Source: Bordetella parapertussis
GTDB taxonomy: Bacteria > Pseudomonadota > Gammaproteobacteria > Burkholderiales > Burkholderiaceae_A
Direction of reading: 5' to 3'
DNA: 64,000 nt
Assembly: GCA_945877235.1 (NCBI GenBank)
Contig: CAMCRF010000005.1
Location: 83,249 to 147,248, forward strand
Notes under the pieces: generated by a model
What the model was told of the DNA's origin: nothing
The model's database searches: none
The model's input: the letters and a program-made list of their open reading frames with translations, nothing else
Program-made: the position numbers and the translations under genes
Part shown: piece after piece, positions 52,710-64,000 of the stretch
How the letters are laid out: each line of letters begins with the position of its first letter
How positions within the stretch are numbered: the first letter of the stretch is position 1

Positions 52710-53126
52710 TCAATTTTTCTTTTCATCCTGAACAACTGTGACTCCACCCATATTGACAACAATAAGGGTTGGGTAATCGTAGGCAGCGCCGGACGAGGCA
52801 TCAACGGCCGCGCCAACAACACCCCCAAAAATGATGTTGCCAAAGGCCATCGCCTTGGTGGACGACTTCACGGTAGCAACACCCGGCTCCAATCCCTTTT
52901 TCTCGCAACGAACGTTCAGGTCATCGTATGCACGTTGAATCGTTACAGTGCCGGGGGTTGTTACGTAAAAAGTACCCTTGGGGTTCTGAAGCGCGCACTG
53001 CGCGCCTGAGACTTTCTCACCCTTTGAGACAGCCTCCACGGAGACTACTTGATTGCTTCCTGTGACGATGGACGCACACCCGTGCACCATGAAAGTCGCT
53101 GCGAGCAAACCGATTCTGATCAACAT
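52710..53126 (-). CDS. Small lipoprotein of unknown function
   Basis: 138 residues. A lipoprotein signal peptide, MLIRIGLLAATFMVHGCASI, ends in a lipobox with Cys-17; the residue after it is Ala, so outer-membrane placement is expected. The mature part begins IVTGSNQVVSVEAV and has two further Cys (QCALQNPKG and VRCEKKG) that may pair in the periplasm. A Gly-rich helix (FGNIIFGGVVGAAVDASSGAAYDYP) follows. The pattern is that of a widespread proteobacterial lipoprotein family without known role. GGGAGA precedes the ATG. Confidence 0.8.
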   Translation of the reverse strand: MLIRIGLLAATFMVHGCASIVTGSNQVVSVEAVSKGEKVSGAQCALQNPKGTFYVTTPGTVTIQRAYDDLNVRCEKKGLEPGVATVKSSTKAMAFGNIIFGGVVGAAVDASSGAAYDYPTLIVVNMGGVTVVQDEKKN

Positions 53127-53146
53127 AAATCTCTCCCTAAGAACAC

Positions 53147-53169
53147 GGCGGCCCCACGTTGGGGCCGCT
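53147..53169 (-). terminator. Terminator-like hairpin after the porin gene
   Basis: GCGGCCCCA (53148-53156) and TGGGGCCGC (53160-53168) form a nine-base-pair stem with a three-base loop. On the minus strand it follows the porin stop by about 14 bases; the trailing sequence CGTGTTCTT is only moderately T-rich. Confidence 0.65.
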
Positions 53170-53182
53170 TGTTCAAACTCGA

Positions 53183-54184
53183 TTAGAAGCGGTGATTAAC
53201 GGCCAGGTACAGTTGGTTGGTCTCGGTTCCATTGTTATCAGTAGCGATGTACCCCAAGTAGCCTGTTGTGCGCTTAGAGAATGCCTTGGAGAGAGCAACG
53301 GCCATCTTCTCGCCTGACTTACCTTTTTGCCCCTCAACAACAGAGTCTTTCTCTACGTCTGCGTAAACACCGTGAACAGCCAGCCCGCCGCCAAGAGGCA
53401 CAACCCCAGAAACCACTACATTCGTGACATCTCCGTCACCGTCCTTTTCCTTCAAGCCGTACGCAAGGCCAACAGCAATAGGGCCGAAGTCGTAGTCTGC
53501 GCCCATTGACGTAGAGGTTGTCTCGACAGAGCCGGTCTTTTGTGTGTCTTGACCAATGTGCAAGCCAACCCCTGCCACCTTGCCACCTGCGTAGAAAGAC
53601 AGAGTATTGGATCCACCGTCTTTCAGCGACTGGCCAACTTGCAACTTGAAGCCCCCGATAGTTGGGCTCGAATACTGCCAAGAGTGGTCTTGATCATTGC
53701 CGAGGTCGATGTCAAAGACCTTATCTTTGTCAAGCGCCGATCCTAAGCCGTAGTTTCCAATGTTGCCGATCTTGCTGACAGTAGAGTCAATGCCCTCAGT
53801 TCCGGTAATGTCGAACTTACCGACCTTGAATGAACCGAAGGAGCCTTCGAGTCCGACTTCCGCACCACGGTCGAACTGAAATGAGCTGGCGTTTTTCTTG
53901 TAGGTATCGCCCTCACCCACCTCTTTGCCCATTGAACCGTTGGCAAGGTTCACACCCGCCTCAAGACGGAAGAATGCTTTCAGGCCACCACCGAGATCTT
54001 CAGCGCCACGAAAGCCGAGGCGGGAAGAGTTCACTTGGGAAGACCCAAGTTCAGTTTTTGAGGACTGACCATCGGTGTCGGTGTTCAGGATGCCGGTCTC
54101 GAGGTTACCGTAGACGGTGACTTGAGCCATTGCGGGAGCGGCGATCAGGCCAGCAACTGCGGCAGCGATCAGATGCTTTTTCAT
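53183..54184 (-). CDS. Outer-membrane porin (betaproteobacterial trimeric type)
   Basis: 333 residues. Signal peptide MKKHLIAAAVAGLIAAPAMA, then the barrel start QVTVYGNLETGILN. SSRLGFRGAEDLGGGLKAFFRLE is the family's second and third strand, the constriction-loop region includes GSFGSFKVGKFDI, and the last strand ends in LAVNHRF with terminal Phe, as required for BAM assembly. It forms a trimeric channel for small hydrophilic solutes. AGGAGA lies eight bases before the ATG. Its low proportion of rare codons and strong terminator fit high expression (inference). Confidence 0.95.
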   Translation of the reverse strand: MKKHLIAAAVAGLIAAPAMAQVTVYGNLETGILNTDTDGQSSKTELGSSQVNSSRLGFRGAEDLGGGLKAFFRLEAGVNLANGSMGKEVGEGDTYKKNASSFQFDRGAEVGLEGSFGSFKVGKFDITGTEGIDSTVSKIGNIGNYGLGSALDKDKVFDIDLGNDQDHSWQYSSPTIGGFKLQVGQSLKDGGSNTLSFYAGGKVAGVGLHIGQDTQKTGSVETTSTSMGADYDFGPIAVGLAYGLKEKDGDGDVTNVVVSGVVPLGGGLAVHGVYADVEKDSVVEGQKGKSGEKMAVALSKAFSKRTTGYLGYIATDNNGTETNQLYLAVNHRF

Positions 54185-54236
54185 TCAATATTCTCCTAAG
54201 AGGTTGAATGAAATCGCTGTGCTTGAGGGGCGCTTG

Positions 54237-54641
54237 CTAATCCAAAAAAGGATTCATGACCGTCACCCCACCGTATTGAGCGCGATGAGAGAAATCCTCG
54301 GAAACCACTGTTTCTAGGCCTGCGATCTTTGCCGTGGCAAGAATGTTCGCGTCGTAAATGCCCACCCGGTAGCGCGCGGCAATATGCATGGCGAGCCTCT
54401 GTGACTGGATAGTTAACGGAAAAATGTCGAGCCCCTCGCTGAAAATATCGACGACTTGCTCAATCTCGTTGAGGGGCCGTCGGAATTTTCTGGACATGAC
54501 AGAACAGAGCTCGTTGAGCACCTGCACACTTGTTGCCCCTCCTTCATCGAGCAGCACTCGGGCACGCTCACGTCGCATGGGGTCTTGATCCGAAATGGCG
54601 TAGACCAAGATATTCGTATCGAAAAAGAATTTGCTCGACAT
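54237..54641 (-). CDS. vapC: VapC-type PIN-domain toxin
   Basis: 134 residues from ATG 54641, overlapping the antitoxin stop (TGATG). All acidic residues of a PIN RNase are present: FFFDTNILVYAI (Asp), VLNELCSVM (Glu), GIYDANILATAKIAG (Asp) and VVSEDFSHR (Asp). It would cut tRNA or other RNA when released from its antitoxin. Together with the gene upstream it makes a complete type II module, in contrast to the decayed toxin at 31887-32231. Confidence 0.9.
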   Translation of the reverse strand: MSSKFFFDTNILVYAISDQDPMRRERARVLLDEGGATSVQVLNELCSVMSRKFRRPLNEIEQVVDIFSEGLDIFPLTIQSQRLAMHIAARYRVGIYDANILATAKIAGLETVVSEDFSHRAQYGGVTVMNPFLD

Positions 54642-54883
54642 CACTCGACGCGTCCGCGTGCATTGGCCTCCTCTCGATTGAAGACGAAGCCCTTAGGCAG
54701 CAACACGCCCTCGTTATGCAGTCTTTTCAGGCGCTCAGAGAGGGGGACCTTTCGACTGACTTCGAAATCGCGCTCACCAACGACATGAACCTGGATGTCG
54801 TCGCCCTCCTTGAGCTCCAGTGCCTCAACGATTCGAGCAGGCAGCCGAATCGCGAGTGAATTTCCCCATCGAGAAACCTGCAT
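54641..54883 (-). CDS. vapB: VapB/MazE-type antitoxin (AbrB fold)
   Basis: 80 residues from ATG 54883, with GGAGG seven bases upstream; the frame also opens at TTG 54895. The swapped-hairpin AbrB DNA-binding domain is MQVSRWGNSLAIRLPARIVE and LKEGDDIQVHVVGERDFEV; the C-terminal region (LPKGFVFNREEANARGRVE) should bind the toxin. Autoregulation is expected from the inverted repeat 23 bases upstream. Confidence 0.9.
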   Translation of the reverse strand: MQVSRWGNSLAIRLPARIVEALELKEGDDIQVHVVGERDFEVSRKVPLSERLKRLHNEGVLLPKGFVFNREEANARGRVE

Positions 54884-54905
54884 AGACCCCTCCAAATTAC
54901 GGTCA

Positions 54906-54930
54906 GATATACGAAATCACAATGTATATC
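54906..54930 (-). promoter_or_regulatory. VapB operator (inverted repeat)
   Basis: GATATAC (54906-54912) and GTATATC (54924-54930) are perfect seven-base arms with an 11-base spacer, 23 bases upstream of the vapB ATG. The AbrB-type antitoxin is expected to bind here; GTATAT could also serve as part of a -10 box. Confidence 0.6.
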
Positions 54931-54942
54931 AACTGCGCGTGG

Positions 54943-57256
<2,314 letters not shown>

Positions 57257-57862
57257 ATGAAATTACTTGGATCCGCAACCAGTCCCTACGCACGTAAGGT
57301 GCGCATTGTAGCCATCGAGAAAAAGCTCGACTTCGAATGGGTACCGCAGGACGTTTGGTCTGCAGACACCACAATCGGTCAGCTCAACCCGCTTGGGAAG
57401 ATTCCTGTTCTGCTCATGGATGACGAAGTCATCTATGACTCCCGGGTCATTGTGGAGTACCTCGATGCCCGCGCGCCCACACAGCGGCTCATTCCTGACG
57501 GCAACAAGGACCGCGCCCATGTGCGCACGCTCGAGGCGCTGGCAGATGGCCTGTGTGATGCTGCCGTCGGCATGCTGCTTGAGCCTCGCTTTCACCCGGG
57601 GGAGGCCGCGAGCCAAGCCTGGATCCAGCGCCAGGCACAAAAGGTGGATCGGGCGCTCGCCGCTATGAACCAGACTCTGGGTGCACACCACTGGATGAAT
57701 CACAAAGGCTTTACCGTAGCCGACGTGGCCTGCGGCGTTGCACTGGGCTACCTAGAGCTGCGGTTCTCTGAGAACACGTGGAAAGAGACCTACCCGGCGC
57801 TCTTGAGCTACTACAACACGCTCATGGAGCGTCCGTCGTTCTCGTCGACCAAGCCCGCTTAA
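57257..57862 (+). CDS. Glutathione S-transferase family protein
   Basis: 201 residues from ATG 57257. The thioredoxin-like N-terminal domain has [19 protein letters not shown] (catalytic Ser/Tyr region), [23 protein letters not shown] with the cis-Pro (IPVL) and glutathione-binding DSR. The helical C-terminal domain includes [19 protein letters not shown]. Close in layout to bacterial YibF/zeta-like GSTs. Likely role in detoxification or redox; substrate unknown. The last 41 bases overlap convergent mnmA. Confidence 0.9.
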   Translation: MKLLGSATSPYARKVRIVAIEKKLDFEWVPQDVWSADTTIGQLNPLGKIPVLLMDDEVIYDSRVIVEYLDARAPTQRLIPDGNKDRAHVRTLEALADGLCDAAVGMLLEPRFHPGEAASQAWIQRQAQKVDRALAAMNQTLGAHHWMNHKGFTVADVACGVALGYLELRFSENTWKETYPALLSYYNTLMERPSFSSTKPA

Positions 57863-58955
57863 TAATGCCGCCGCCGAGGCAGACCTCGGCGTCGTAAACC
57901 ACCACACTCTGGCCGGGCGTTACCGCCCATTGGGGTTCCGAAAAGTCCAGTGTGAAGCCCCCATCAGGGGTGTGTTGACCAAATTGTCCCGGGCCATCGG
58001 GTTGCCGATATCGGGTCTTTATACCAAGTGGGCGCTCGCTTACAGGAGCCTCTCCAGCGACCCAGCAACTGTCCGTCGTTTCCAGACCATCAGACAGCAG
58101 CCACGGGTGGTCGTGGTCCTGTGCAACCACTAACACGTTGCGTGCAAGGTCTTTTCGAATCACGAACCAGCCCGCCCCCTCCTGGCTCTGAAACCCGCGT
58201 TTACGCACTCCTCCAACACCCAGGCCTTTGCGCTGGCCCAGCGTGTAAAAAGAGAGTCCTTGGTGAGTACCCACTGTCAATCCATCTTCCGTCTGAATTG
58301 CACCAGGCTTTGAAGCGAGATAGCGGTTCAGAAACTCACGAAACGGACGCTCGCCAATAAAGCAGATGCCGGTGCTGTCCTTCTTGCGCGCATTGGGTAG
58401 CGCGAGTGCATCGGCAATCTCGCGCACGCGCGTCTTGCGCAGCTCGCCGACCGGAAAAAGAACCCGATCGATCTGGGACTGGCTGAGCCGATGGAGGAAG
58501 TAGCTCTGGTCCTTGGTCTCGTCTAGCCCGCGCAGCAACTCCACCCGGCCGTCGGACCCACGGCGCACCCTGGCGTAGTGACCCGTGGCGATAAGATCTG
58601 CCCCCTGAGCCACGGCGTGGTCCAGAAACGCTTTGAATTTGATCTCTGCATTGCAGAGCACATCGGGATTGGGAGTGCGGCCCGCCTCATACTCGCGCAG
58701 AAACTCTGCGAACACGCGGTCTTTGTACTCTGCCGCAAAGTTCACCGCCTGCAGTTCTATGCCGATTACATCGGCCACAGCTGCGGCATCCAGAAAATCC
58801 TGGCGGCTCGAGCAGTACTCGCTGTCATCGTCGTCTTCCCAGTTCTTCATGAAAATGCCAATGACCTCGTACCCCTGCTCTTTCAGAAGCCAGGCACTGA
58901 CAGCGGAGTCCACCCCGCCTGAGAGTCCCACCACCACGGTTTTGCGCGCGCTCAT
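57822..58955 (-). CDS. mnmA: tRNA-specific 2-thiouridylase
   Basis: 377 residues. It thiolates U34 of tRNA-Lys, -Glu and -Gln. PP-loop [30 protein letters not shown], the first catalytic Cys in [12 protein letters not shown] (about 102), the second in [19 protein letters not shown] (about 199), and [12 protein letters not shown] are all present. The C-terminus ([11 protein letters not shown]) reads through the end of the GST gene on the other strand (41-base overlap), so the last few residues may be a late extension. Confidence 0.97.
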   Translation of the reverse strand: MSARKTVVVGLSGGVDSAVSAWLLKEQGYEVIGIFMKNWEDDDDSEYCSSRQDFLDAAAVADVIGIELQAVNFAAEYKDRVFAEFLREYEAGRTPNPDVLCNAEIKFKAFLDHAVAQGADLIATGHYARVRRGSDGRVELLRGLDETKDQSYFLHRLSQSQIDRVLFPVGELRKTRVREIADALALPNARKKDSTGICFIGERPFREFLNRYLASKPGAIQTEDGLTVGTHQGLSFYTLGQRKGLGVGGVRKRGFQSQEGAGWFVIRKDLARNVLVVAQDHDHPWLLSDGLETTDSCWVAGEAPVSERPLGIKTRYRQPDGPGQFGQHTPDGGFTLDFSEPQWAVTPGQSVVVYDAEVCLGGGIIKRAWSTRTTDAP

Positions 58956-59015
58956 ATACCATTGAGTCTATCCAACATAGCCGATGAAGATTGGCACATA
59001 ACCGGGGAGACAAGA

Positions 59016-60137
59016 ATGCGTATTGGCATTCCCAAAGAAACCCTGCCCGGCGAGACTCGCGTTGCGGCCACACCTGAGACCGTGAAGAAGCTCGTCAGCC
59101 AGGGGCACACTGTTTTGGTTGCGGACCACGCAGGCCACGCGGCCAATTTCCACAACGCTGCCTATGAGGCTGCGGGTGCCCAGATCGGCACCCAGGAGCA
59201 AGCACTCGGCTGTGAGCTCGTGCTCAAGGTGCGCTCCCCCGCAGACGCGGAGCTCACGCAAATGAACAAGGGTGCCGCCCTGGTTGGCATGCTCAGCCCC
59301 TTCGACCGCTCGGGTCTGGAGAGGCTCGCGCAAGCAGGGCTCACGGCCTTTGCGATGGAGGCGGCGCCACGCACCACACGGGCCCAGTCGCTCGACGTGC
59401 TCTCGAGCCAGGCCAACCTCGCTGGCTACAAGGCCGTCATGCTGGCCGCCAACGCCTATCCCCGCATTTTCCCCATGCTCATGACAGCGGCAGGCACCAT
59501 CAAGGCTGCACGCTGCGTCATTCTCGGTGCGGGCGTCGCAGGTCTTCAGGCCATTGCAACAGCCAAGCGCCTGGGTGCCGTAGTGGAGGCCAGTGATGTG
59601 CGCCCTGCCGTAAAGGAACAGATTGAGTCGTTAGGCGCCAAGTTCATTGACGTGCCCTTTGAGACCGACGAGGAGCGCGAGATTGCACAGGGTGTGGGCG
59701 GCTACGCTCGTCCCATGCCCGAGGCCTGGATGAAGCGGCAGGCTGCTGAAGTGGCCAAGCGCATTGCCCAGGCAGACATTGTGATTTCGACTGCACTCAT
59801 TCCCGGTCGCAAGGCGCCCACCCTCATCACCGAGGATATGGTGGCCAGCATGAAGCCAGGCGCCGTCATTGTGGATATGGCGGTGGAGCAAGGTGGCAAC
59901 TGCCCGCTCTCGCGTGTGAACGAGACTGTCACCACCCCCAATGGCGTGATCATTGTGGGCCAGCCCAACATGGCTGCGTTGGTAGCCACAGATGCCTCTG
60001 CGCTCTATGCGCGAAACCTGCTCGACTTTCTCAAGCTGGTGCTGACCAAAGAGGGCACGCTGCAGGTTCCCATGGATGACGACATCGTGGCTGCCACATT
60101 GGTGGCGCGCGATGGCCAAGTCACTCGCCCCGCCTAA
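59016..60137 (+). CDS. pntAA: NAD(P) transhydrogenase alpha subunit, part 1
   Basis: 373 residues from ATG 59016 with GGGGAG seven bases upstream. Domain I of proton-translocating transhydrogenase, which binds NAD(H): [20 protein letters not shown] at the N-terminus, then [22 protein letters not shown] (Rossmann loop) and [22 protein letters not shown]. It corresponds to the first part of E. coli PntA; the alpha subunit is split here, as in many betaproteobacteria. First gene of a three-gene operon. Confidence 0.96.
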   Translation: MRIGIPKETLPGETRVAATPETVKKLVSQGHTVLVADHAGHAANFHNAAYEAAGAQIGTQEQALGCELVLKVRSPADAELTQMNKGAALVGMLSPFDRSGLERLAQAGLTAFAMEAAPRTTRAQSLDVLSSQANLAGYKAVMLAANAYPRIFPMLMTAAGTIKAARCVILGAGVAGLQAIATAKRLGAVVEASDVRPAVKEQIESLGAKFIDVPFETDEEREIAQGVGGYARPMPEAWMKRQAAEVAKRIAQADIVISTALIPGRKAPTLITEDMVASMKPGAVIVDMAVEQGGNCPLSRVNETVTTPNGVIIVGQPNMAALVATDASALYARNLLDFLKLVLTKEGTLQVPMDDDIVAATLVARDGQVTRPA

Positions 60138-60154
60138 GGATTCGGAGACCCCAA

Positions 60155-60472
60155 ATGGACGTCATCAACCCCACCCTCACCAACCTTATCATTTTCGTGT
60201 TGGCGATCTACGTCGGCTACCACGTGGTCTGGAATGTCACGCCTGCCCTGCACACCCCACTCATGGCGGTTACCAATGCCATCTCGGCGATTGTCATTGT
60301 GGGCGCCATGCTGGCCGCCGCACTCACCGAGACGCCGCTGGGCCAGACCATGGGCGTGCTGGCTGTCGCGCTGGCCGCAGTCAACGTCTTTGGTGGATTT
60401 CTGGTGACCAAGCGCATGCTCGAGATGTTCAAGAAGAAAGAGAAAAAGACCGATGCAAAGGAGGGTGCATAA
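60155..60472 (+). CDS. pntAB: NAD(P) transhydrogenase alpha subunit, part 2 (membrane)
   Basis: 105 residues with three membrane segments, matching the C-terminal part of E. coli PntA. Conserved [29 protein letters not shown], where the Asn-Ala context is typical, and the tail [19 protein letters not shown]. It builds half of the proton channel with PntB. The stop is directly followed by the pntB ATG (TAAATG). Confidence 0.95.
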   Translation: MDVINPTLTNLIIFVLAIYVGYHVVWNVTPALHTPLMAVTNAISAIVIVGAMLAAALTETPLGQTMGVLAVALAAVNVFGGFLVTKRMLEMFKKKEKKTDAKEGA

Positions 60473-61924
60473 ATGCTGAGCCTCTCACTCAATACGGTCA
60501 CCCTGCTCTACCTGGTGGCCTCGGTCTGCTTCATTCAGGCACTTAAAGGCCTCTCGCACCCGACCACGTCCATCAAGGGCAATGTCTTTGGCATGACGGG
60601 TATGGCCATTGCCGTATTCACCACCGTGGGGCTGATTGGCACCATGGCCCAGAACCTCGCTGGCGCAAACCTGAGCCAAGGGCTGCTCCTCGTGGCCGTA
60701 GGGCTTGTCGTTGGCGGCGTGATCGGCGCCACCATGGCCAAGCGCGTCGAGATGACGAAAATGCCCGAGCTCGTGGCCTTCATGCACAGCATGATTGGAC
60801 TGGCCGCCGTATTCATTGCCGTGGCTGCAGTCGCTGAGCCTTATGCACTCAATATCACGCAAAAGGGTGAGCCCATTCCGGTGGGCAACCGGCTCGAGCT
60901 CTTCCTCGGGGCAGCCATTGGAGCCATTACGTTCAGTGGCTCTGTCATTGCATTTGGCAAGCTCTCGGGTAAGTACAAGTTCCGCCTCTTTCAGGGGGCG
61001 CCCGTTGTGTTCTCCGGTCAGCACATGCTCAACCTGGTGCTTGGCATTGCGACGGTGGGCCTGGGCCTCGTGTTTATGTTCACTGAAAGCTGGGAAGCCT
61101 TCTTCCTGATGCTCGCCCTCTCATTCGTGCTTGGCGTGCTCATCATCATCCCCATCGGCGGTGCAGACATGCCGGTGGTGGTGAGCATGCTCAACAGCTA
61201 CTCAGGCTGGGCGGCAGCGGGCATTGGCTTTTCTCTGGGCAACAGCATGCTCATCATTGCGGGGTCTTTGGTGGGGTCCTCGGGTGCCATCCTGAGCTAC
61301 ATCATGTGTAAGGCCATGAACCGCAGCTTCTTCAATGTCATTCTTGGCGGCTTTGGCGGCGATGCTGGCACAGCAGCCGCGGCAGGCGGTGGCGCTCAGC
61401 GGCCGGTCAAGAGCGGCTCGCCCGATGATGCAGCCTTCCTCATGAGCAACGCCGACTCCGTGGTGATTGTTCCCGGATACGGACTGGCCGTGGCGCGCGC
61501 GCAGCATGCCCTCAAAGAGCTTACCGAGAAGCTACACGCCAAGGGCATTACGGTGAAGTACGCCATTCACCCTGTGGCGGGTCGTATGCCCGGTCATATG
61601 AATGTGCTGCTTGCAGAGGCCGAGGTGCCCTACGACCAAGTCTTCGAGATGGAGGACATCAACTCCGAGTTTGGCCAGACCGATGTGGTCTTGGTGCTTG
61701 GCGCAAACGATGTGGTCAACCCCGCGGCGCGCACGCCAGGCAGCCCCATTTACGGCATGCCCATTCTTGAGGCCTACAAGGCTGCGACAGTCATTGTGAA
61801 CAAGCGGTCGATGGCCTCGGGTTACGCGGGCCTCGACAACGACCTCTTCTATATGGACAAGACCATGATGGTCTTTGGCGATGCGAAGAAGGTCGTTGAG
61901 GACATGCTCAAAGCAGTGGAGTAA
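60473..61924 (+). CDS. pntB: NAD(P) transhydrogenase beta subunit
   Basis: 483 residues. The N-terminal half carries about eight to nine membrane segments, including AFMHSMIGLAAVFIAVA with the His of the proton path. The C-terminal domain III binds NADP(H): VIVPGYGLAVARAQHALKEL, HPVAGRMPGHMNVLLAEAEV, and VVLVLGANDVVNPAA. The operon couples proton entry to NADPH formation from NADH. The last 17 bases overlap the convergent DUF4143 gene. Confidence 0.97.
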   Translation: MLSLSLNTVTLLYLVASVCFIQALKGLSHPTTSIKGNVFGMTGMAIAVFTTVGLIGTMAQNLAGANLSQGLLLVAVGLVVGGVIGATMAKRVEMTKMPELVAFMHSMIGLAAVFIAVAAVAEPYALNITQKGEPIPVGNRLELFLGAAIGAITFSGSVIAFGKLSGKYKFRLFQGAPVVFSGQHMLNLVLGIATVGLGLVFMFTESWEAFFLMLALSFVLGVLIIIPIGGADMPVVVSMLNSYSGWAAAGIGFSLGNSMLIIAGSLVGSSGAILSYIMCKAMNRSFFNVILGGFGGDAGTAAAAGGGAQRPVKSGSPDDAAFLMSNADSVVIVPGYGLAVARAQHALKELTEKLHAKGITVKYAIHPVAGRMPGHMNVLLAEAEVPYDQVFEMEDINSEFGQTDVVLVLGANDVVNPAARTPGSPIYGMPILEAYKAATVIVNKRSMASGYAGLDNDLFYMDKTMMVFGDAKKVVEDMLKAVE

Positions 61925-63089
61925 GCGCTTTGAGCTGTTGATCCAGGGTGGATAGGCTGATGACCTCAATGTCAGCAGCCAACCACCATGGATCATCACC
62001 CGGAGTAATCACAATTTTTCGCTTCGGCTTGATGTCCTCGCAGGCGTGGTGAAAGCCTTTTGAGAGCTTAGGCGTGACACTCCTCTTGATCTCAATGGCC
62101 CATAAGTCGCGGTTCGGCCACTCAATCACCAGGTCAATCTCGGCACCCGCACCTGTGCGATAGAAGTGGGTTTGTACGAACCCACCCAGTCGATGATTTA
62201 CCGCCTCAACGACAAAAGCCTCCCAGCTGCCTCCCACCACGGGGTGCGAGAGCAGCGCATCTGCAGACGTGATTTCCAACAGGCAGTGGGCTAGGCCACT
62301 GTCGCGGATATAGGTCTTGGGCGTCTTAACCAGACGTTTACCCCGATTGCTGTGCCATGCTGGAAGCTGACGAACCAAGAGCAGCTCGCTAAGCAACGCG
62401 ACGTAGTGCTTGACCGTTTTCTGGTCGACGCCAAGGCTGCGGCTCAAGGCAGCAAGATTCAGCTGATCGCATTGTTGATGCGCCAGCATGCCCCAGAGTC
62501 TTCTCAGGTTGGGCGTTGATATTCTGGGGGCGAACTGACCCACATCGCGTTCAAGATAACTGCGTATAAAGCTGCGGCGCCACTGCATGCTTTTGTCGTC
62601 CGTTGCAGCCAAAAAGCTCTCGGGAAAGCCGCCCCGCAGCCAGAGCGCATTCAGGCCATTGTTTGGAAGCTCAGCCGGCGTGAAGCCGGCGAGCTCAGCA
62701 TAGTGAATGCGGCCAGCCAAGGTCTCGCCCGATTGCTTGAGGAGGTCAAGAGAGGCCGACCCGAGCAACAGATACCGTCCCGTTCCTGCCCCATGCCGCT
62801 TGGCCTCGTCGATAAGCCCCCTCAACTCTGGAAAGAGCGCAGGCTTTCTGTGCACCTCGTCGATCACCACGAGGCGATCACGATGCTGGCTCAGGTAGGT
62901 TCGCGGGTTCGCAAGCTTGGCCTGGTCAAGTTCCGACTCGAGATCGAGGTAGATGAAATTCGGATCGACCTTGACAGCGACCGACAAAGCAAGCGTGGTT
63001 TTGCCCACCTGTCGTGGCCCAAGCAGGGCGACAGCAGGAAAGTCAGCAAGCGCTGCGCAGATAATGCTCGAGGCTTCGCGGGGAATCAT
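61908..63089 (-). CDS. Full-length DUF4143 AAA ATPase
   Basis: 393 residues from ATG 63089; the frame extends to 63119 across an inverted repeat. AAA domain: Walker A LLGPRQVGKTTLA, Walker B LVVIDEVHRKP, sensor-like YLLLGSASLDLL. A winged-helix region (NLAALSRSLGVDQKTVKHYV) links to the C-terminal DUF4143/PD-(D/E)xK-like part with AEIDLVIEWPNRDLWAIEIKRS, which keeps the D-x-n-E-x-K nuclease-like residues. The family's role is unknown; it is often near mobile or defence genes. Compare the truncated relative at 44171-44881. Confidence 0.85.
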   Translation of the reverse strand: MIPREASSIICAALADFPAVALLGPRQVGKTTLALSVAVKVDPNFIYLDLESELDQAKLANPRTYLSQHRDRLVVIDEVHRKPALFPELRGLIDEAKRHGAGTGRYLLLGSASLDLLKQSGETLAGRIHYAELAGFTPAELPNNGLNALWLRGGFPESFLAATDDKSMQWRRSFIRSYLERDVGQFAPRISTPNLRRLWGMLAHQQCDQLNLAALSRSLGVDQKTVKHYVALLSELLLVRQLPAWHSNRGKRLVKTPKTYIRDSGLAHCLLEITSADALLSHPVVGGSWEAFVVEAVNHRLGGFVQTHFYRTGAGAEIDLVIEWPNRDLWAIEIKRSVTPKLSKGFHHACEDIKPKRKIVITPGDDPWWLAADIEVISLSTLDQQLKALTPLL

Positions 63090-63128
63090 CCTTGTAATTA
63101 TGGAACCACAATCCCACAATTACAAGGA
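63089..63128 (-). repeat. Inverted repeat over the DUF4143 ribosome site
   Basis: TCCTTGTAATT (63089-63099) and AATTACAAGGA (63118-63128) are perfect 11-base arms around an 18-base spacer. The arm next to the gene carries AAGG directly before the ATG, so a hairpin in the mRNA would hide the start. It could equally be a protein-binding operator. The spacer also repeats CCACAAT. Confidence 0.75.
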
Positions 63129-63133
63129 TTTCG

Positions 63134-63514
63134 CTACACCGAAAAGCTGGAGCCGCAGCCGCAGGTTGTGGTGGCGTTGGGGTTCTTGATGACGAACTGG
63201 GCGCCCTCGAGGTCGTCCTTGTAATCGATCTCTGCGCCCATGAGGTACTGCAGGCTCATGCTGTCGATGAGCAGCTTCACTCCGCCCTTATCGAGTGTGG
63301 TGTCGTCCTCGTTGACGTCCTCGTCGAAGGTGAAGCCGTACTGAAATCCTGAACAGCCACCACCCTGCACGAACACGCGCAGCTTGAGGTCGGGGTTGCC
63401 CTCTTCATCGATGAGGGCCTTGACCTTACTGGCCGCAGAGTCGGTAAAGACCAAGGGGTCGGGCATGCCCATGGGAGGGGCCTGGAGGTTTTCGGTGTGT
63501 ACAGTTGCGGTCAT
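63134..63514 (-). CDS. erpA: Iron-sulfur cluster insertion protein
   Basis: 126 residues from ATG 63514 (AGGA six bases upstream; ATG 63520 is also possible). A-type carrier fold: [20 protein letters not shown], then [19 protein letters not shown] with Cys 1, and [11 protein letters not shown] with the two C-terminal Cys that bind the cluster. It delivers [4Fe-4S]/[2Fe-2S] clusters to target enzymes. Placement beside argC is common in Burkholderiales, which supports erpA over iscA. Confidence 0.94.
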   Translation of the reverse strand: MTATVHTENLQAPPMGMPDPLVFTDSAASKVKALIDEEGNPDLKLRVFVQGGGCSGFQYGFTFDEDVNEDDTTLDKGGVKLLIDSMSLQYLMGAEIDYKDDLEGAQFVIKNPNATTTCGCGSSFSV

Positions 63515-63603
63515 GGTCATTCCTGACTGAAATACTGAGGATTTCGCTATTCTACGCTCGGGTATGCTCCTCGGCGTCAATAAGACTATTGAAAGGCAGG
63601 GCA

Positions 63604-64000
63604 TGAGTCGGAAACACCTGGTCTATGTAGACGGACAAGAGGGCACCACGGGCTTGCGCATTCATGAGGTGCTCTCGGCACGTTCCGATATTGAGGTGCT
63701 CAAGATCGACCCCGACAAGCGCAAGGATGCCGCTGAGCGTGCACGCCTGCTCAATGCCTCAGACCTCTCATTCCTCTGCCTGCCTGATGCGGCTTCCAAG
63801 GAAGCTGCCGAGATGGTGACCAACCCCAAGACGTGTCTCATTGATGCCAGCACGGCATTTCGAACGGATCCGACCTGGGCGTTTGGACTGCCTGAGCTTG
63901 CGCCAAGCCAGCGCGATGCCATCCGAAAGAACACCCGAATTGCCAATCCCGGCTGCCATGCCACAGCCTTCATCCTGCTCATGCGCCCTCTGGTGGATGC
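63604..64000 (+). CDS. argC: N-acetyl-gamma-glutamyl-phosphate reductase, N-terminal part (cut by window end)
   Basis: The first 132 codons are present. [21 protein letters not shown] is the nucleotide-binding start of the short (type 2) ArgC form, [15 protein letters not shown] and [21 protein letters not shown] follow, and the catalytic Cys lies in NPGCHATAF. It reduces N-acetylglutamyl phosphate with NADPH in arginine synthesis. An AAAGGCAGG sequence precedes the ATG. Confidence 0.93.

Overview
The window looks like chromosome from a Gram-negative betaproteobacterium, most likely Burkholderiales. The reasons are a trimeric-type porin ending in Phe, an erpA-like gene next to argC, three-gene pntAA/pntAB/pntB, and the queA/tgt/yajC/secD/secF neighbourhood. 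This is an inference from gene content; no 16S gene is present. The genome is compact: many genes overlap by 4-40 bases, both head-to-tail and at convergent 3' ends.

Region 1 (1-8.5 kb, minus strand) is a relatively AT-rich glycan cassette in one tightly coupled operon. In order of transcription it holds a GT61 enzyme, a STELLO-like enzyme, a second GT61 enzyme, a glycerophosphodiesterase-fold protein, a HAD phosphatase, two paralogous nucleotidyltransferases (one with a degenerate active site) with a cupin between them, then an IS3-family element and a Gfo/Idh/MocA oxidoreductase cut by the window edge. The IS sits on a broken gene. Region 2 (8.7-13.1 kb, minus) makes GDP-L-fucose (gmd, fcl) and carries an unrecognised gene and a TPR glycosyltransferase-like protein.

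Region 3 (13.1-32 kb) is a cell-surface region. It has two DUF4214 surface proteins (one very long and repeat-rich, one with RTX-type repeats), a split Wzm/Wzt O-antigen ABC exporter with a methyltransferase and a two-domain glycosyltransferase, two further glycosyltransferases, a WcaJ-type initiating transferase, and a Crp-type regulator. It also holds a FecR-domain protein with a TbpB-like C-terminal barrel, followed by a SLAM-like outer-membrane barrel protein. Two perfect and one near-perfect TGTGA-N6-TCACA palindromes lie in three divergent intergenic spaces here, so this Crp protein probably controls the region, including its own gene. The FecR/SLAM-like pair is the best candidate for an undescribed system: a type XI-like secretion pair with an unusual cargo.

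Region 4 (31.9-44.9 kb) holds a decayed toxin with an intact antitoxin, an MsbA-like lipid flippase whose linker carries two in-frame palindromic repeat elements, a Cys-based phosphatase, dnaE, and a four-gene lipid-linked glycosylation operon (two ArnT-like enzymes, an ArnC/DPM1-like enzyme and a YbhN-like membrane protein). It ends in a truncated DUF4143 gene beside tRNA-Leu(CAA).

Region 5 (45-64 kb) is mostly housekeeping: apt, a nucleosidase, queA, tgt, yajC-secD-secF, purB, a GST, mnmA, pntAA-pntAB-pntB, an erpA-like gene and argC (cut by the window end). Between these lie a lone tyrosine recombinase, a small lipoprotein, a porin, an intact VapBC pair, a dienelactone-hydrolase-like protein and a full-length DUF4143 ATPase. 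No stretch longer than 300 bases lacks a gene. No rRNA or CRISPR array was seen.
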